A stretch of DNA of 5,659 nt, taken from Psychroflexus sp. (GTDB lineage: Bacteria > Bacteroidota > Bacteroidia > Flavobacteriales > Flavobacteriaceae). This document shows positions 1 to 5,659 of the stretch, piece after piece (positions within the stretch are counted from its first letter, which is position 1; each line of letters begins with the position of its first letter). The notes below the pieces were generated by a model. The model had not been told where the DNA came from. It did no database searches and was given only the letters and a program-made list of their open reading frames with translations. The translations under genes were made by a program, and so were the position numbers. Location of the stretch: positions 1-5,659 of the forward strand of contig PXBV01000335.1 of NCBI GenBank assembly GCA_003565575.1, in the 5' to 3' direction.

Positions 1-1598
1 CCAATATTGAATGTAGGAGATGTTTTGAACATCTGTTTGGTAATAGGAATCCCTTTGTCATCATTTTTACCATTATGTTGTATTAAACTTGCAACTACAA
101 TAGTTAATACTACCAAAACAAAAGTTATTCCCATTTGATCCATAAATGGAATATTGACAAACATTGGGTGGCTTGACCATGCATTGGGTGCTACCTTAAA
201 GTACATAGCAAATGGAATTGAACTTAAAATTCCAATAATAGCTGCTTTGTTTGTTGTTTTTTTCCAAAACAAACCAAGGAGAAATACGGCTAAAATCCCA
301 GGGCTTACAACACCTGTATACTCTTGAATAAATTGGAAAGCCTGATCTAATCCGTCTAAAGAAGGTGCTAATATCACAGCAACAAGTAAAGCTACACTTG
401 CAGAAATTCTACCTGTGTTAACCGTTTGTTTATCTGTTGAATTCTTGTTGATATAAGGCTTATAAATATCCATTGTAAAAATGGTAGATGTAGAATTAAG
501 CATTGATGCCAAGGAAGATACAATAGCGGCACATAAAGCGGCAAAGGCTAATCCCTTAAGACCAACAGGCAACAGTTGCAAAAGCCAAGGATAAGCTTGA
601 TCTGCTTGAGATGTACTTGGTAGATTCAATTGTCCTATACTTCCTAAGCTCGCTAAAAGTTCAGGATCATTCACAATCACATAAGCCGCAATACCAGGAA
701 TTACAACTACAAGTGGGATAATTAATTTCAAAAACGCAGCAAACAAAATACCCTTTTGAGCTTCCTTTAGGGACTTGGCAGCTAAGGTTCTTTGAATAAT
801 ATATTGATTGAACCCCCAATAGTATAAATTGGCCACCCATAATCCACCAATGAGTACGCTAATACCTGGTAAATTAGAGTATTCTGGATTAGATTTATCC
901 AAAATCATTTCAAAACGATCTGGTACTCGTTCATAAATAGTCTGCATGCCTTGAAGCACTCCTTCTCCCCCAGAAACGGTATTAAGCGCAAGATATGTTG
1001 TAACAACTCCTCCAAGAATTAAAAAAACAACCTGAATTACATCTGTCCAAGCAACTGCAGAAAGTCCACCGTAAAGTGAATAGGCTGCAGCAAATAAAGC
1101 TAATCCAATCACACCATAGGTTAAAGGGAAACCCATAATAGTTTTAAGTGCCAAAGCTCCAAGATAAAGAACTGATGTTAGATTTACAAAAACGTAAAGA
1201 GCAATCCAGAAGACAGCAAGGATGGTTTTAAGATTAGTAGAATAACGTTTTTCAACAAACTCTGGAATAGTATAGAGCTCTTTCTTTATAAAGATTGGCA
1301 GAAAATACTTCCCAACAATCAGAAGCGTAAGCGCTGCCATCCATTCATAAGAGGCAATGGCTAAGCCAGAAGCAAAACCAGAACCCGACATTCCTATAAA
1401 CTGTTCTGCAGAAATATTAGCTGCTATCAATGAAGCCCCTATAGCCCACCAAGGCAATGATTTGCTGGCAAGGAAATAATCTTCAGCGTTTTTTTGATGG
1501 CCTTTTTTATCTCTAGAAACCCAAAGCCCAATTCCCAAAATGAGAACTGCGTAACCTATGAATATGAAATAGTCTAAAAATTCGAAGCTTGCTGACAT
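1..1598 (-). CDS. Sodium/galactose symporter, SSS (SLC5-like) family, vSGLT type; C-terminus cut by window edge
   Basis: Inner-membrane Na+-coupled sugar transporter that would import D-galactose for the gal genes upstream in the same operon. Reading leftward from ATG at 1598-1596 (MSASFEFLDYF...), 532 complete codons are open with no stop before the edge. About 13 hydrophobic segments are visible. Compared from memory with Vibrio parahaemolyticus vSGLT (about 543 residues), the proteins align at a constant offset of three residues. Galactose-site residues are kept: Q66, E85, N257, K291 and Q425 (vSGLT Q69, E88, N260, K294, Q428), plus the Y260/W261 gate. Na+-site residues A59, I62, A358, S361 and S362 are also kept. 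Only a short tail, probably the last membrane helix, should lie beyond the edge. It is the last visible gene of the galM-galK-galT series, 99 bp after galT. Galactose specificity is inferred from these residues and the neighbours; glucose may also be carried, as in vSGLT. Confidence 0.93.
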   Translation of the reverse strand, partial: MSASFEFLDYFIFIGYAVLILGIGLWVSRDKKGHQKNAEDYFLASKSLPWWAIGASLIAANISAEQFIGMSGSGFASGLAIASYEWMAALTLLIVGKYFLPIFIKKELYTIPEFVEKRYSTNLKTILAVFWIALYVFVNLTSVLYLGALALKTIMGFPLTYGVIGLALFAAAYSLYGGLSAVAWTDVIQVVFLILGGVVTTYLALNTVSGGEGVLQGMQTIYERVPDRFEMILDKSNPEYSNLPGISVLIGGLWVANLYYWGFNQYIIQRTLAAKSLKEAQKGILFAAFLKLIIPLVVVIPGIAAYVIVNDPELLASLGSIGQLNLPSTSQADQAYPWLLQLLPVGLKGLAFAALCAAIVSSLASMLNSTSTIFTMDIYKPYINKNSTDKQTVNTGRISASVALLVAVILAPSLDGLDQAFQFIQEYTGVVSPGILAVFLLGLFWKKTTNKAAIIGILSSIPFAMYFKVAPNAWSSHPMFVNIPFMDQMGITFVLVVLTIVVASLIQHNGKNDDKGIPITKQMFKTSPTFNI

Positions 1599-1627
1599 AT
1601 TTATTTTATTAATGATTAAGAGAAATT

Positions 1628-1660
1628 CAAATGTATAAGTTTTTATGAGAATTCATACAA
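1628..1660 (-). promoter_or_regulatory. Candidate Bacteroidota-type promoter ahead of the transporter
   Basis: In the 99-bp gap between galT and the transporter, the minus strand reads TACATTTG (1635 to 1628), an exact match to the TAnnTTTG -7 consensus of Bacteroidota housekeeping promoters. A TTG triplet (1660-1658) lies 22 bp upstream, at the long end of the accepted -33 spacing. Transcription would start near 1620, leaving a leader of roughly 20 nt that is A/T-rich and has no Shine-Dalgarno, as is usual in this phylum. It could boost transporter expression independently of galMKT. A/T-rich gaps produce such matches by chance, so this is a candidate only. Confidence 0.4.
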
Positions 1661-1697
1661 TTGTTGAGCTTAGTAAAGCTTAAAGATTTTAATTTCT

Positions 1698-2747
1698 TTA
1701 GGTTAATTTATAGTGTACAGAGGATAGGTTTCGTAAAATTTCAGCTGCTTGTTCTGCGGAGATATCTCGCTGAGCTTCCCCTAGCATCTCATAGCCTACC
1801 ATAAATTTCTTTACAGTGGCACTTCTCAATAATGGCGGATAAAAATGCATGTGAAAGTGCCATTCTGGGTGCTCTTGGCCATCTGTAGGGGCTTGATGAA
1901 TTCCTGACGAATAAGGGAATGAAATTTTAAATAAATTATCATATTTCACAGTAATTATTTTTATAATTTCAGCAAAAGCAGACTGCTCCTCTTTTGTCAT
2001 TGACGCAATACTAGCAAAATGCCTTTTACTTACAATCATAGTTTCATAAGGCCACGTAGCCCAGTAAGGAACAAGAACTGCAAAATACTTGTTTTCTGCG
2101 ATGATGCGTTCCTCAAGTTTCAATTCTTGATCAATATAATCTTTGAGCAAACTCCTACGATGCGTTTGGTAATAGTTGATAAAATTATCTTGTGTTCTTT
2201 GCACCAAAGAAGGTATAGAGGATTGAGCCCAGATTTGTCCATGTGGATGCGGGTTACTACAGCCCATTACAGCACCTTTATTTTCAAAAATTTGAACATG
2301 GTTGATAAAATCGTTTGACCCTAGCTCTAAATATTCCTGCTTCCAAGTTTGCACAACTTCTTCAATTTCTGAAAGTTCCATTTCTGGGATAGTTAGGTTA
2401 TGCTTAGGAGAAAAGCACACCACTTTATTAATTCCTTGCTCTGGTTTAGATCGAAACAAATTTGAAGAATTATCTTTTGTGGTTTCTAATTTATCTTGCA
2501 GTAAGGAGGGAAAATCATTTTCAAAAACATAGCATCCTTGATAGTCTGGGTTTTTGCTACCGTTACTACGCATATTTCCAGGACATAAATAACAGTTTTC
2601 ATCATAAACTGGGCGTTCATCCTTTTTTTGTTCTTCCTCTTGCCCTTGCCATGGACGCTTAGTTCTTTGTGGTGAAACCAAAACCCATTCTCCTAAAAGA
2701 GGGTTGTATCTTCTGTGTGGATGTTTATTAGAATCAAATTTTTGCAT
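1698..2747 (-). CDS. galT: Galactose-1-phosphate uridylyltransferase (class I GalT)
   Basis: Cytoplasmic Leloir enzyme converting UDP-glucose plus galactose-1-phosphate to UDP-galactose plus glucose-1-phosphate through a uridylyl-histidine intermediate. The 349 residues match the E. coli enzyme (348). The HIT-like active site NPHPHGQ is at residues 165-171, with nucleophile H169 (E. coli H166) and Q171 (Q168). The zinc site is intact: C52 and C55 in CYLC, H116 in SPKHN and H167. The C-terminal block FYPPLLRSATVKKFMVGYEM (302-321) is typical. In the second, structural metal site, H284, H299 and H301 match E. coli H281, H296 and H298, but the position of E182 is T185. An additional H297 sits where E. 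coli has Gln. The ATG at 2747 is 13 bp after the galK stop, so the two are surely co-transcribed. The stop is at 1698-1700. Confidence 0.98.
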   Translation of the reverse strand: MQKFDSNKHPHRRYNPLLGEWVLVSPQRTKRPWQGQEEEQKKDERPVYDENCYLCPGNMRSNGSKNPDYQGCYVFENDFPSLLQDKLETTKDNSSNLFRSKPEQGINKVVCFSPKHNLTIPEMELSEIEEVVQTWKQEYLELGSNDFINHVQIFENKGAVMGCSNPHPHGQIWAQSSIPSLVQRTQDNFINYYQTHRRSLLKDYIDQELKLEERIIAENKYFAVLVPYWATWPYETMIVSKRHFASIASMTKEEQSAFAEIIKIITVKYDNLFKISFPYSSGIHQAPTDGQEHPEWHFHMHFYPPLLRSATVKKFMVGYEMLGEAQRDISAEQAAEILRNLSSVHYKLT

Positions 2748-2760
2748 TGGAATATGTATT

Positions 2761-3927
2761 TTATTTTACTTGGTGAGTACCTTCGCTAATTTCAACTTGG
2801 TAAGCTTTTAAATCAACTTTAAACTCCTTAAAATAGGAATCTGAAAGGGTAGAGATAAGTCCTTTTATGTTTTCTTTTTTAACTAAATTAATTGTACAAC
2901 CGCCAAAACCTCCTCCCATCATTCTTGAACCAATGACACCTTTCTGCTTTATAGCTTCATCCACCAAGTAATCTAACTCTGGACAGCTTACTTCATAATC
3001 TTTAGATAAACCTTTGTGCGTTTCTAACATTAGTTCACCCAACAATTTATAGTTCTGATCTTGAATTGCTCTTGCAGCTAGACTTACCCTTTTGATCTCA
3101 CTCACAACAAAGTGACATCGCTTATAGAGATTTTCTCCCAACTCTTGTTGCAAAGCATCAACCTGTTGCAGTGTACTATTTCTAAAACTTGACACCTCTG
3201 GATAATTTTTTTTAATAATGGCAAGACCTTGGTCTACTTCCTCCCTTCTTACATTATACCCAGAAGTAAGGTGTTCGTGTTTAACATTACTGTCAAGTAA
3301 GACAAATGCAAAGTCAACAAGGTCTGCATCAAAATAACTATGCTCTAAGGTAGTACAATCTAATTTGATAGCTTTATTTTTTTTGCCAAACACACTTGCA
3401 AACTGATCCATGATGCCGCAGTTTACCCCAACAAAAGTATGTGAAGATTTCTGTCCCATCAATGCAATATCTTTTTTAGAAATTTGTAAATCATGTAGAT
3501 TGTTCATGGCATAAATAACTCCACATTCCAAAGCCGCAGATGAAGATAAGCCAGCTCCAATGGGAATTGTACTACTAAATACAAGCTGAAAGCCTTTCAA
3601 GGCATGACCTAATTCTTTTAACTGGTGTAAACCTCCTAAAATGAAATTTGCCCACATCAAAGAAACCGGTTTTAAATCATCAGTTAAACTAAATCTATAT
3701 TCTTCATTTAAATCCTTAGCAACCAATACACAGTCATCTGAGGGTAGACTTGTGATAGCAAAACAGATATATTTATCGATAGCCGCAGGTAAAACAAAGC
3801 CATCGTTGTAATCTATATGTTCTCCTATGATGTTGATTCGCCCTGGTGACAAGAACAAGGACTCAGGCAAAGTACCAAATTTAGCTTTAAAATGTGAGGA
3901 GGTTGATTCTATTAATTTCTTGTCCAT
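2761..3927 (-). CDS. galK: Galactokinase, GHMP kinase family
   Basis: Cytoplasmic enzyme phosphorylating alpha-D-galactose at C1 with ATP, the committing step of the Leloir pathway. The 388 residues are the usual length (E. coli 382). The galactokinase signature GRINIIGEHIDYNDGF is at 29-44 and includes the sugar- and catalysis-related R30, E36, H37 and D39. The GHMP ATP-binding loop IPIGAGLSSSAALE is at 121-134. The catalytic-base aspartate is D174 in CGIMDQFAS. SGYNVRR (222-228) holds the tyrosine that contacts sugar in relatives. The third GHMP motif, MMGGGFGG, is at 336-343. These motifs together distinguish galactokinase from other GHMP kinases. Residue 38 is Ile where Thr is common, a position the family signature leaves free. 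It starts 43 bp after galM and ends 13 bp before galT. A further ATG 5 nt upstream is out of frame and would not encode this protein. Confidence 0.98.
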   Translation of the reverse strand: MDKKLIESTSSHFKAKFGTLPESLFLSPGRINIIGEHIDYNDGFVLPAAIDKYICFAITSLPSDDCVLVAKDLNEEYRFSLTDDLKPVSLMWANFILGGLHQLKELGHALKGFQLVFSSTIPIGAGLSSSAALECGVIYAMNNLHDLQISKKDIALMGQKSSHTFVGVNCGIMDQFASVFGKKNKAIKLDCTTLEHSYFDADLVDFAFVLLDSNVKHEHLTSGYNVRREEVDQGLAIIKKNYPEVSSFRNSTLQQVDALQQELGENLYKRCHFVVSEIKRVSLAARAIQDQNYKLLGELMLETHKGLSKDYEVSCPELDYLVDEAIKQKGVIGSRMMGGGFGGCTINLVKKENIKGLISTLSDSYFKEFKVDLKAYQVEISEGTHQVK

Positions 3928-3970
3928 TGCATTTGTATTTTTAATTAAAGTTTAAAATCCTATCAATAAT

Positions 3971-4957
3971 TTAATTGCTATTCTTTAGTTGAAATTTAAA
4001 TAAAGTATGTTGAGAATAAACCTCTCCTTTCTTTAGTTCAGCAGAAGGAAAGTGTTCATGATTTGGAGCATCTGGATGAACTTGCGTTTCAAAACAAATG
4101 CCACTGGTATTATGATAGATGGATGACCCTTTGGGAGGTAAGTCAGCTGGAAGCTTACCACCAACGTAGATCTGGACGCAGGGTTGATTAGTAATGACTT
4201 GCATTTGTAAATTTGTTTTTTTGCTGTAAAGCTCTGCTGCTATATCGTTTTCGGAATTGAGCACAAATGCATGATCTATCTGAGAGGGTACTGGCTTAGG
4301 AGTTGTAAAATCAAACTCATGTCCTTCTAAAGCAATTAATTTTCCCGTTGGTACATTATTAGTATCCGTATCTAAAACTTCACTAGCATTTATGCTTAAA
4401 AGTTGGTTATTCATATCACTAAAATGCCCCTCTAGATTGAAATAGGTATGTTGAGTTAAATTTAAAAGCGTATCTTCAGTTGAACTAGCTTTATAACGTA
4501 TATCTAGTTCGTTATTCAAAGTTAATGTGTATGTTACCTCCACCTTTACATCACCAGGATAACCATCTTCAGCAGTTGGACTTTCAACAGATAATGTAAC
4601 AGAAGGCTCATCTGTATGATGAATAGAGACTAGATTCCACTCTTTTGAACTCAAACCTTGGCTACCTCCATGCAAGTGATGGCTGCCAAAATTTTGCTCT
4701 AACTGAATGTTTTTACCATTTAGATTAAACCTACCTTCTCTGATTCGTCCCGCAAAGCGACCTACAACTGCTCCAAAATAAGTGGCGTGAGATTTCTCAA
4801 AGGAACGCTGATAATCTTCAGGTGTATTATAGCCTAAAACTACATCTATAGCTTCGCTTTGAGTAGGCACTTTTAAGGAAGTGATAGTAGCACCATAATT
4901 AAGAACACTAAGTTCCAAGCCAGATTTAGACTTTAAAGTGAAGGTTTGAATTGCCAT
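3971..4957 (-). CDS. galM: Aldose 1-epimerase (galactose mutarotase)
   Basis: Interconverts the beta and alpha anomers of galactose, supplying the alpha form that galactokinase uses. The 328 residues are close to the usual length of about 340. Family marks are: GRFAGRI at 66-72 with the conserved R71, LHGG at 95-98 with catalytic acid H96, DGYPG at 131-135, NLTQHTYFNL at 166-175 with H170, IDHAF at 227-231 with substrate-contacting D228, and CFETQ at 288-292 with catalytic base E290. The H96/H170 spacing matches Lactococcus GalM. The second motif has Gly70 where Asn is frequent (GRxANRI). The N-terminus (MAIQTFTLKS) has no signal peptide, so this is the cytoplasmic form and not the secreted mutarotases also found in Bacteroidota. 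It is the first gene of the minus-strand operon, directly facing the divergent regulator. Its leader is A/T-rich with no Shine-Dalgarno. Confidence 0.96.
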   Translation of the reverse strand: MAIQTFTLKSKSGLELSVLNYGATITSLKVPTQSEAIDVVLGYNTPEDYQRSFEKSHATYFGAVVGRFAGRIREGRFNLNGKNIQLEQNFGSHHLHGGSQGLSSKEWNLVSIHHTDEPSVTLSVESPTAEDGYPGDVKVEVTYTLTLNNELDIRYKASSTEDTLLNLTQHTYFNLEGHFSDMNNQLLSINASEVLDTDTNNVPTGKLIALEGHEFDFTTPKPVPSQIDHAFVLNSENDIAAELYSKKTNLQMQVITNQPCVQIYVGGKLPADLPPKGSSIYHNTSGICFETQVHPDAPNHEHFPSAELKKGEVYSQHTLFKFQLKNSN

Positions 4958-4980
4958 AAATTTTCTGATATTTTAAACTT

Positions 4981-5013
4981 CAAAAGCTAAAATTAAGTTT
5001 ATATTTGGAAAAA
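4981..5013 (-). promoter_or_regulatory. Candidate promoter of the galM-galK-galT-transporter operon
   Basis: On the minus strand TAGCTTTTG (4989 to 4981) resembles the Bacteroidota -7 box TAnnTTTG with one extra T. A T-run (5013 to 5009) lies 19 bp upstream, where the -33 TTTG or TTG would be, but lacks its G. Initiation would fall near 4975, giving a leader of about 18 nt before the galM ATG. A second partial -7 match, TAATTTTA, lies a few bases further upstream. The weak -33 fits a promoter that needs an activator or is tightly controlled. This is a motif-only prediction. Confidence 0.35.
5000..5007 (+). promoter_or_regulatory. Candidate -7 box for the GntR regulator gene
   Basis: The plus strand reads TATATTTG, a perfect TAnnTTTG -7 element, 62 bp before the regulator ATG. 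No clear -33 TTTG is present; the best-placed sequence is CTTC at 4978-4981, 18 bp upstream. Transcription would start around 5014, so the ACCAG repeats would lie in the initially transcribed region and a bound regulator could block its own synthesis. The box sits inside the -33/-7 spacer proposed for the opposite galM promoter, so the two divergent promoters overlap. Confidence 0.45.
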
Positions 5014-5056
5014 CCTTACCAGCACCTACCAGTTTATAAGGTATTCCCAACCAGTT
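5013..5056. promoter_or_regulatory. Putative operator region: three ACCAG direct repeats and an inverted repeat
   Basis: ACCAG occurs three times on the plus strand, at 5018-5022, 5028-5032 and 5050-5054, with start-to-start steps of 10 and 22 bp. These are close to one and two DNA turns, so all copies face roughly the same side. The last two copies are longer matches, ACCAGTTTA and ACCAGTTAA. A perfect 6-bp inverted repeat, ACCTTA (5013-5018) and TAAGGT (5037-5042), brackets the first two copies. The region lies between the two candidate divergent start sites and the regulator ATG, a natural place for the GntR protein to bind. Binding has not been shown. Confidence 0.4.
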
Positions 5057-5069
5057 AAATTTCAAGAAT

Positions 5070-5659
5070 ATGCCCAGTATTTTTTTAAAAACTAAGGAAA
5101 ATATCCCAAAATACAAACAGATTATCTACTCTGTAGAGCAAGCTATTACAAATGGAACTCTGAAAAAAGGGGATATACTACCGTCATTGAATAAAGTAAA
5201 AATGGAATTGGATGTTTCCAGAGACACAGTTCTGCTTGCTTATAACGAATTAAAGAAACGAGGAATAGCCTATTCTGTACTTGGTAAGGGTTACTTTATA
5301 AAAAGCAGTGAAGTGAGTTTTGAAAAAAGGTATTTTGTTTTGTTTGATGAATTAAATAGCTTCAAAGAAGACTTATACAATTCTTTATTAAAAGAACTTG
5401 GAGATAAGGCAGAAGTAGATATTTATTTTCATCATTTCAACAGAAAAATGTTTAAAAAATTGGTGAATGATAGTAGAGGTAACTACTCTAAATATGTAAT
5501 TATGCCCACCAAGTTTGATGACGCCATTTTAGACTTAAAAAATTTACCACAAGATGATATTTATATTTTAGATCAAACCAACCCTTCATTATCCATATAT
5601 TCTGGAGTTTATCAAAATTTTTCTAAAGACATGTTTCTATCTCTAGAACAGGGGCTTCA
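5070..5659 (+). CDS. GntR-family transcriptional regulator with LacI-like sensor domain; C-terminus cut by window edge
   Basis: DNA-binding regulator transcribed divergently from the galactose operon and so its likely controller. 196 codons are present from the ATG at 5070, and the frame is open to the right edge. Residues about 10-77 form a GntR winged helix-turn-helix: IPKYKQI, then NGTLKKGDILPSLNKV, the recognition-helix stretch VSRDTVLLAYNELKKRG (49-65), and the wing GKGYFI (72-77). From residue 87 (RYFVLFDELNSF...) the sequence looks like the start of a periplasmic-binding/LacI-type effector domain, as in AraR-like GntR hybrids; such proteins run to about 330-345 residues, so roughly 60 percent is here. 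The sensor half suggests a sugar ligand, plausibly galactose or a metabolite of it. Whether it activates or represses cannot be told. The ATG chosen is the first in a frame open only from 5040, and no Shine-Dalgarno is visible. Confidence 0.88.
   Translation, partial: MPSIFLKTKENIPKYKQIIYSVEQAITNGTLKKGDILPSLNKVKMELDVSRDTVLLAYNELKKRGIAYSVLGKGYFIKSSEVSFEKRYFVLFDELNSFKEDLYNSLLKELGDKAEVDIYFHHFNRKMFKKLVNDSRGNYSKYVIMPTKFDDAILDLKNLPQDDIYILDQTNPSLSIYSGVYQNFSKDMFLSLEQGL

Noticed and set aside
1667..1680. Inverted repeat AGCTT/AAGCT with a 4-base loop between galT and the transporter, considered as a terminator
   Set aside because: The stem is only 5 bp and A/T-rich, and it is not followed by a U-run on the transcribed (minus) strand, so it would not be an intrinsic terminator.
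1681..1700. TAAAGA/TCTTTA inverted repeat overlapping the galT stop codon
   Set aside because: Six A/T-rich pairs around an 8-base loop form a weak hairpin that is expected by chance in such sequence, with no supporting context.
2019..2662. Three overlapping plus-strand reading frames (66-99 codons) opposite galT
   Set aside because: They lie wholly within galT on the other strand, have no recognisable domains, and galT is unmistakable; they are antisense shadows.
3928..3970. The 43-bp galM-galK gap, checked for a promoter or small RNA
   Set aside because: It is A/T-rich with no TAnnTTTG box on the minus strand and no stable stem; it looks like a plain intra-operon spacer.
1..5659. CRISPR arrays, tRNA or rRNA genes, insertion sequences and attachment sites
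   Set aside because: No regularly spaced repeats, no cloverleaf or ribosomal motifs, no transposase or terminal repeats were seen; coding density is high and accounted for by five recognised genes.

Overview
The window holds most of a compact galactose-uptake and Leloir-pathway locus. It probably comes from the Bacteroidota, most likely a marine-type member of the Flavobacteriia. The reasons are the low G+C content, A/T-rich leaders without Shine-Dalgarno sequences, TAnnTTTG-type -7 promoter boxes, a sodium-coupled sugar transporter, and a GntR-type regulator with a LacI-like sensor domain. The species cannot be named from the sequence alone.

Layout: positions 1-4957 carry four genes, all on the minus strand. 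Read in the direction of transcription they are aldose 1-epimerase (galM, 4957-3971), galactokinase (galK, 3927-2761), galactose-1-phosphate uridylyltransferase (galT, 2747-1698) and a sodium/galactose symporter of the SSS family (1598 down to the left edge, cut just before its end). The gaps are 43, 13 and 99 bp, which fits one operon; the 99-bp gap has a possible extra promoter for the transporter. A 112-bp divergent intergenic region (4958-5069) separates galM from a plus-strand GntR-family regulator (5070 to the right edge, about 60 percent present). The transporter and the regulator both run off the window. No stretch over 300 bp lacks a gene.

How the genes work together: the symporter would bring in D-galactose with Na+. 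GalM interconverts beta- and alpha-galactose, GalK phosphorylates alpha-galactose, and GalT exchanges it with UDP-glucose to give glucose-1-phosphate and UDP-galactose. The UDP-galactose 4-epimerase (galE) needed to close the cycle is not in the window. The divergent regulator is the obvious candidate to control the operon in response to galactose or a derivative. The shared intergenic region has overlapping candidate promoters and three ACCAG direct repeats, spaced about one and two helical turns apart, next to a 6-bp inverted repeat.

The genes belong to well-known families, and I see no sign of a wholly new system. The points most worth a second look are the operator-like repeat array, an apparent loss of a structural-metal ligand in GalT, and the near-complete agreement of the transporter's substrate-site residues with the Vibrio galactose transporter vSGLT.
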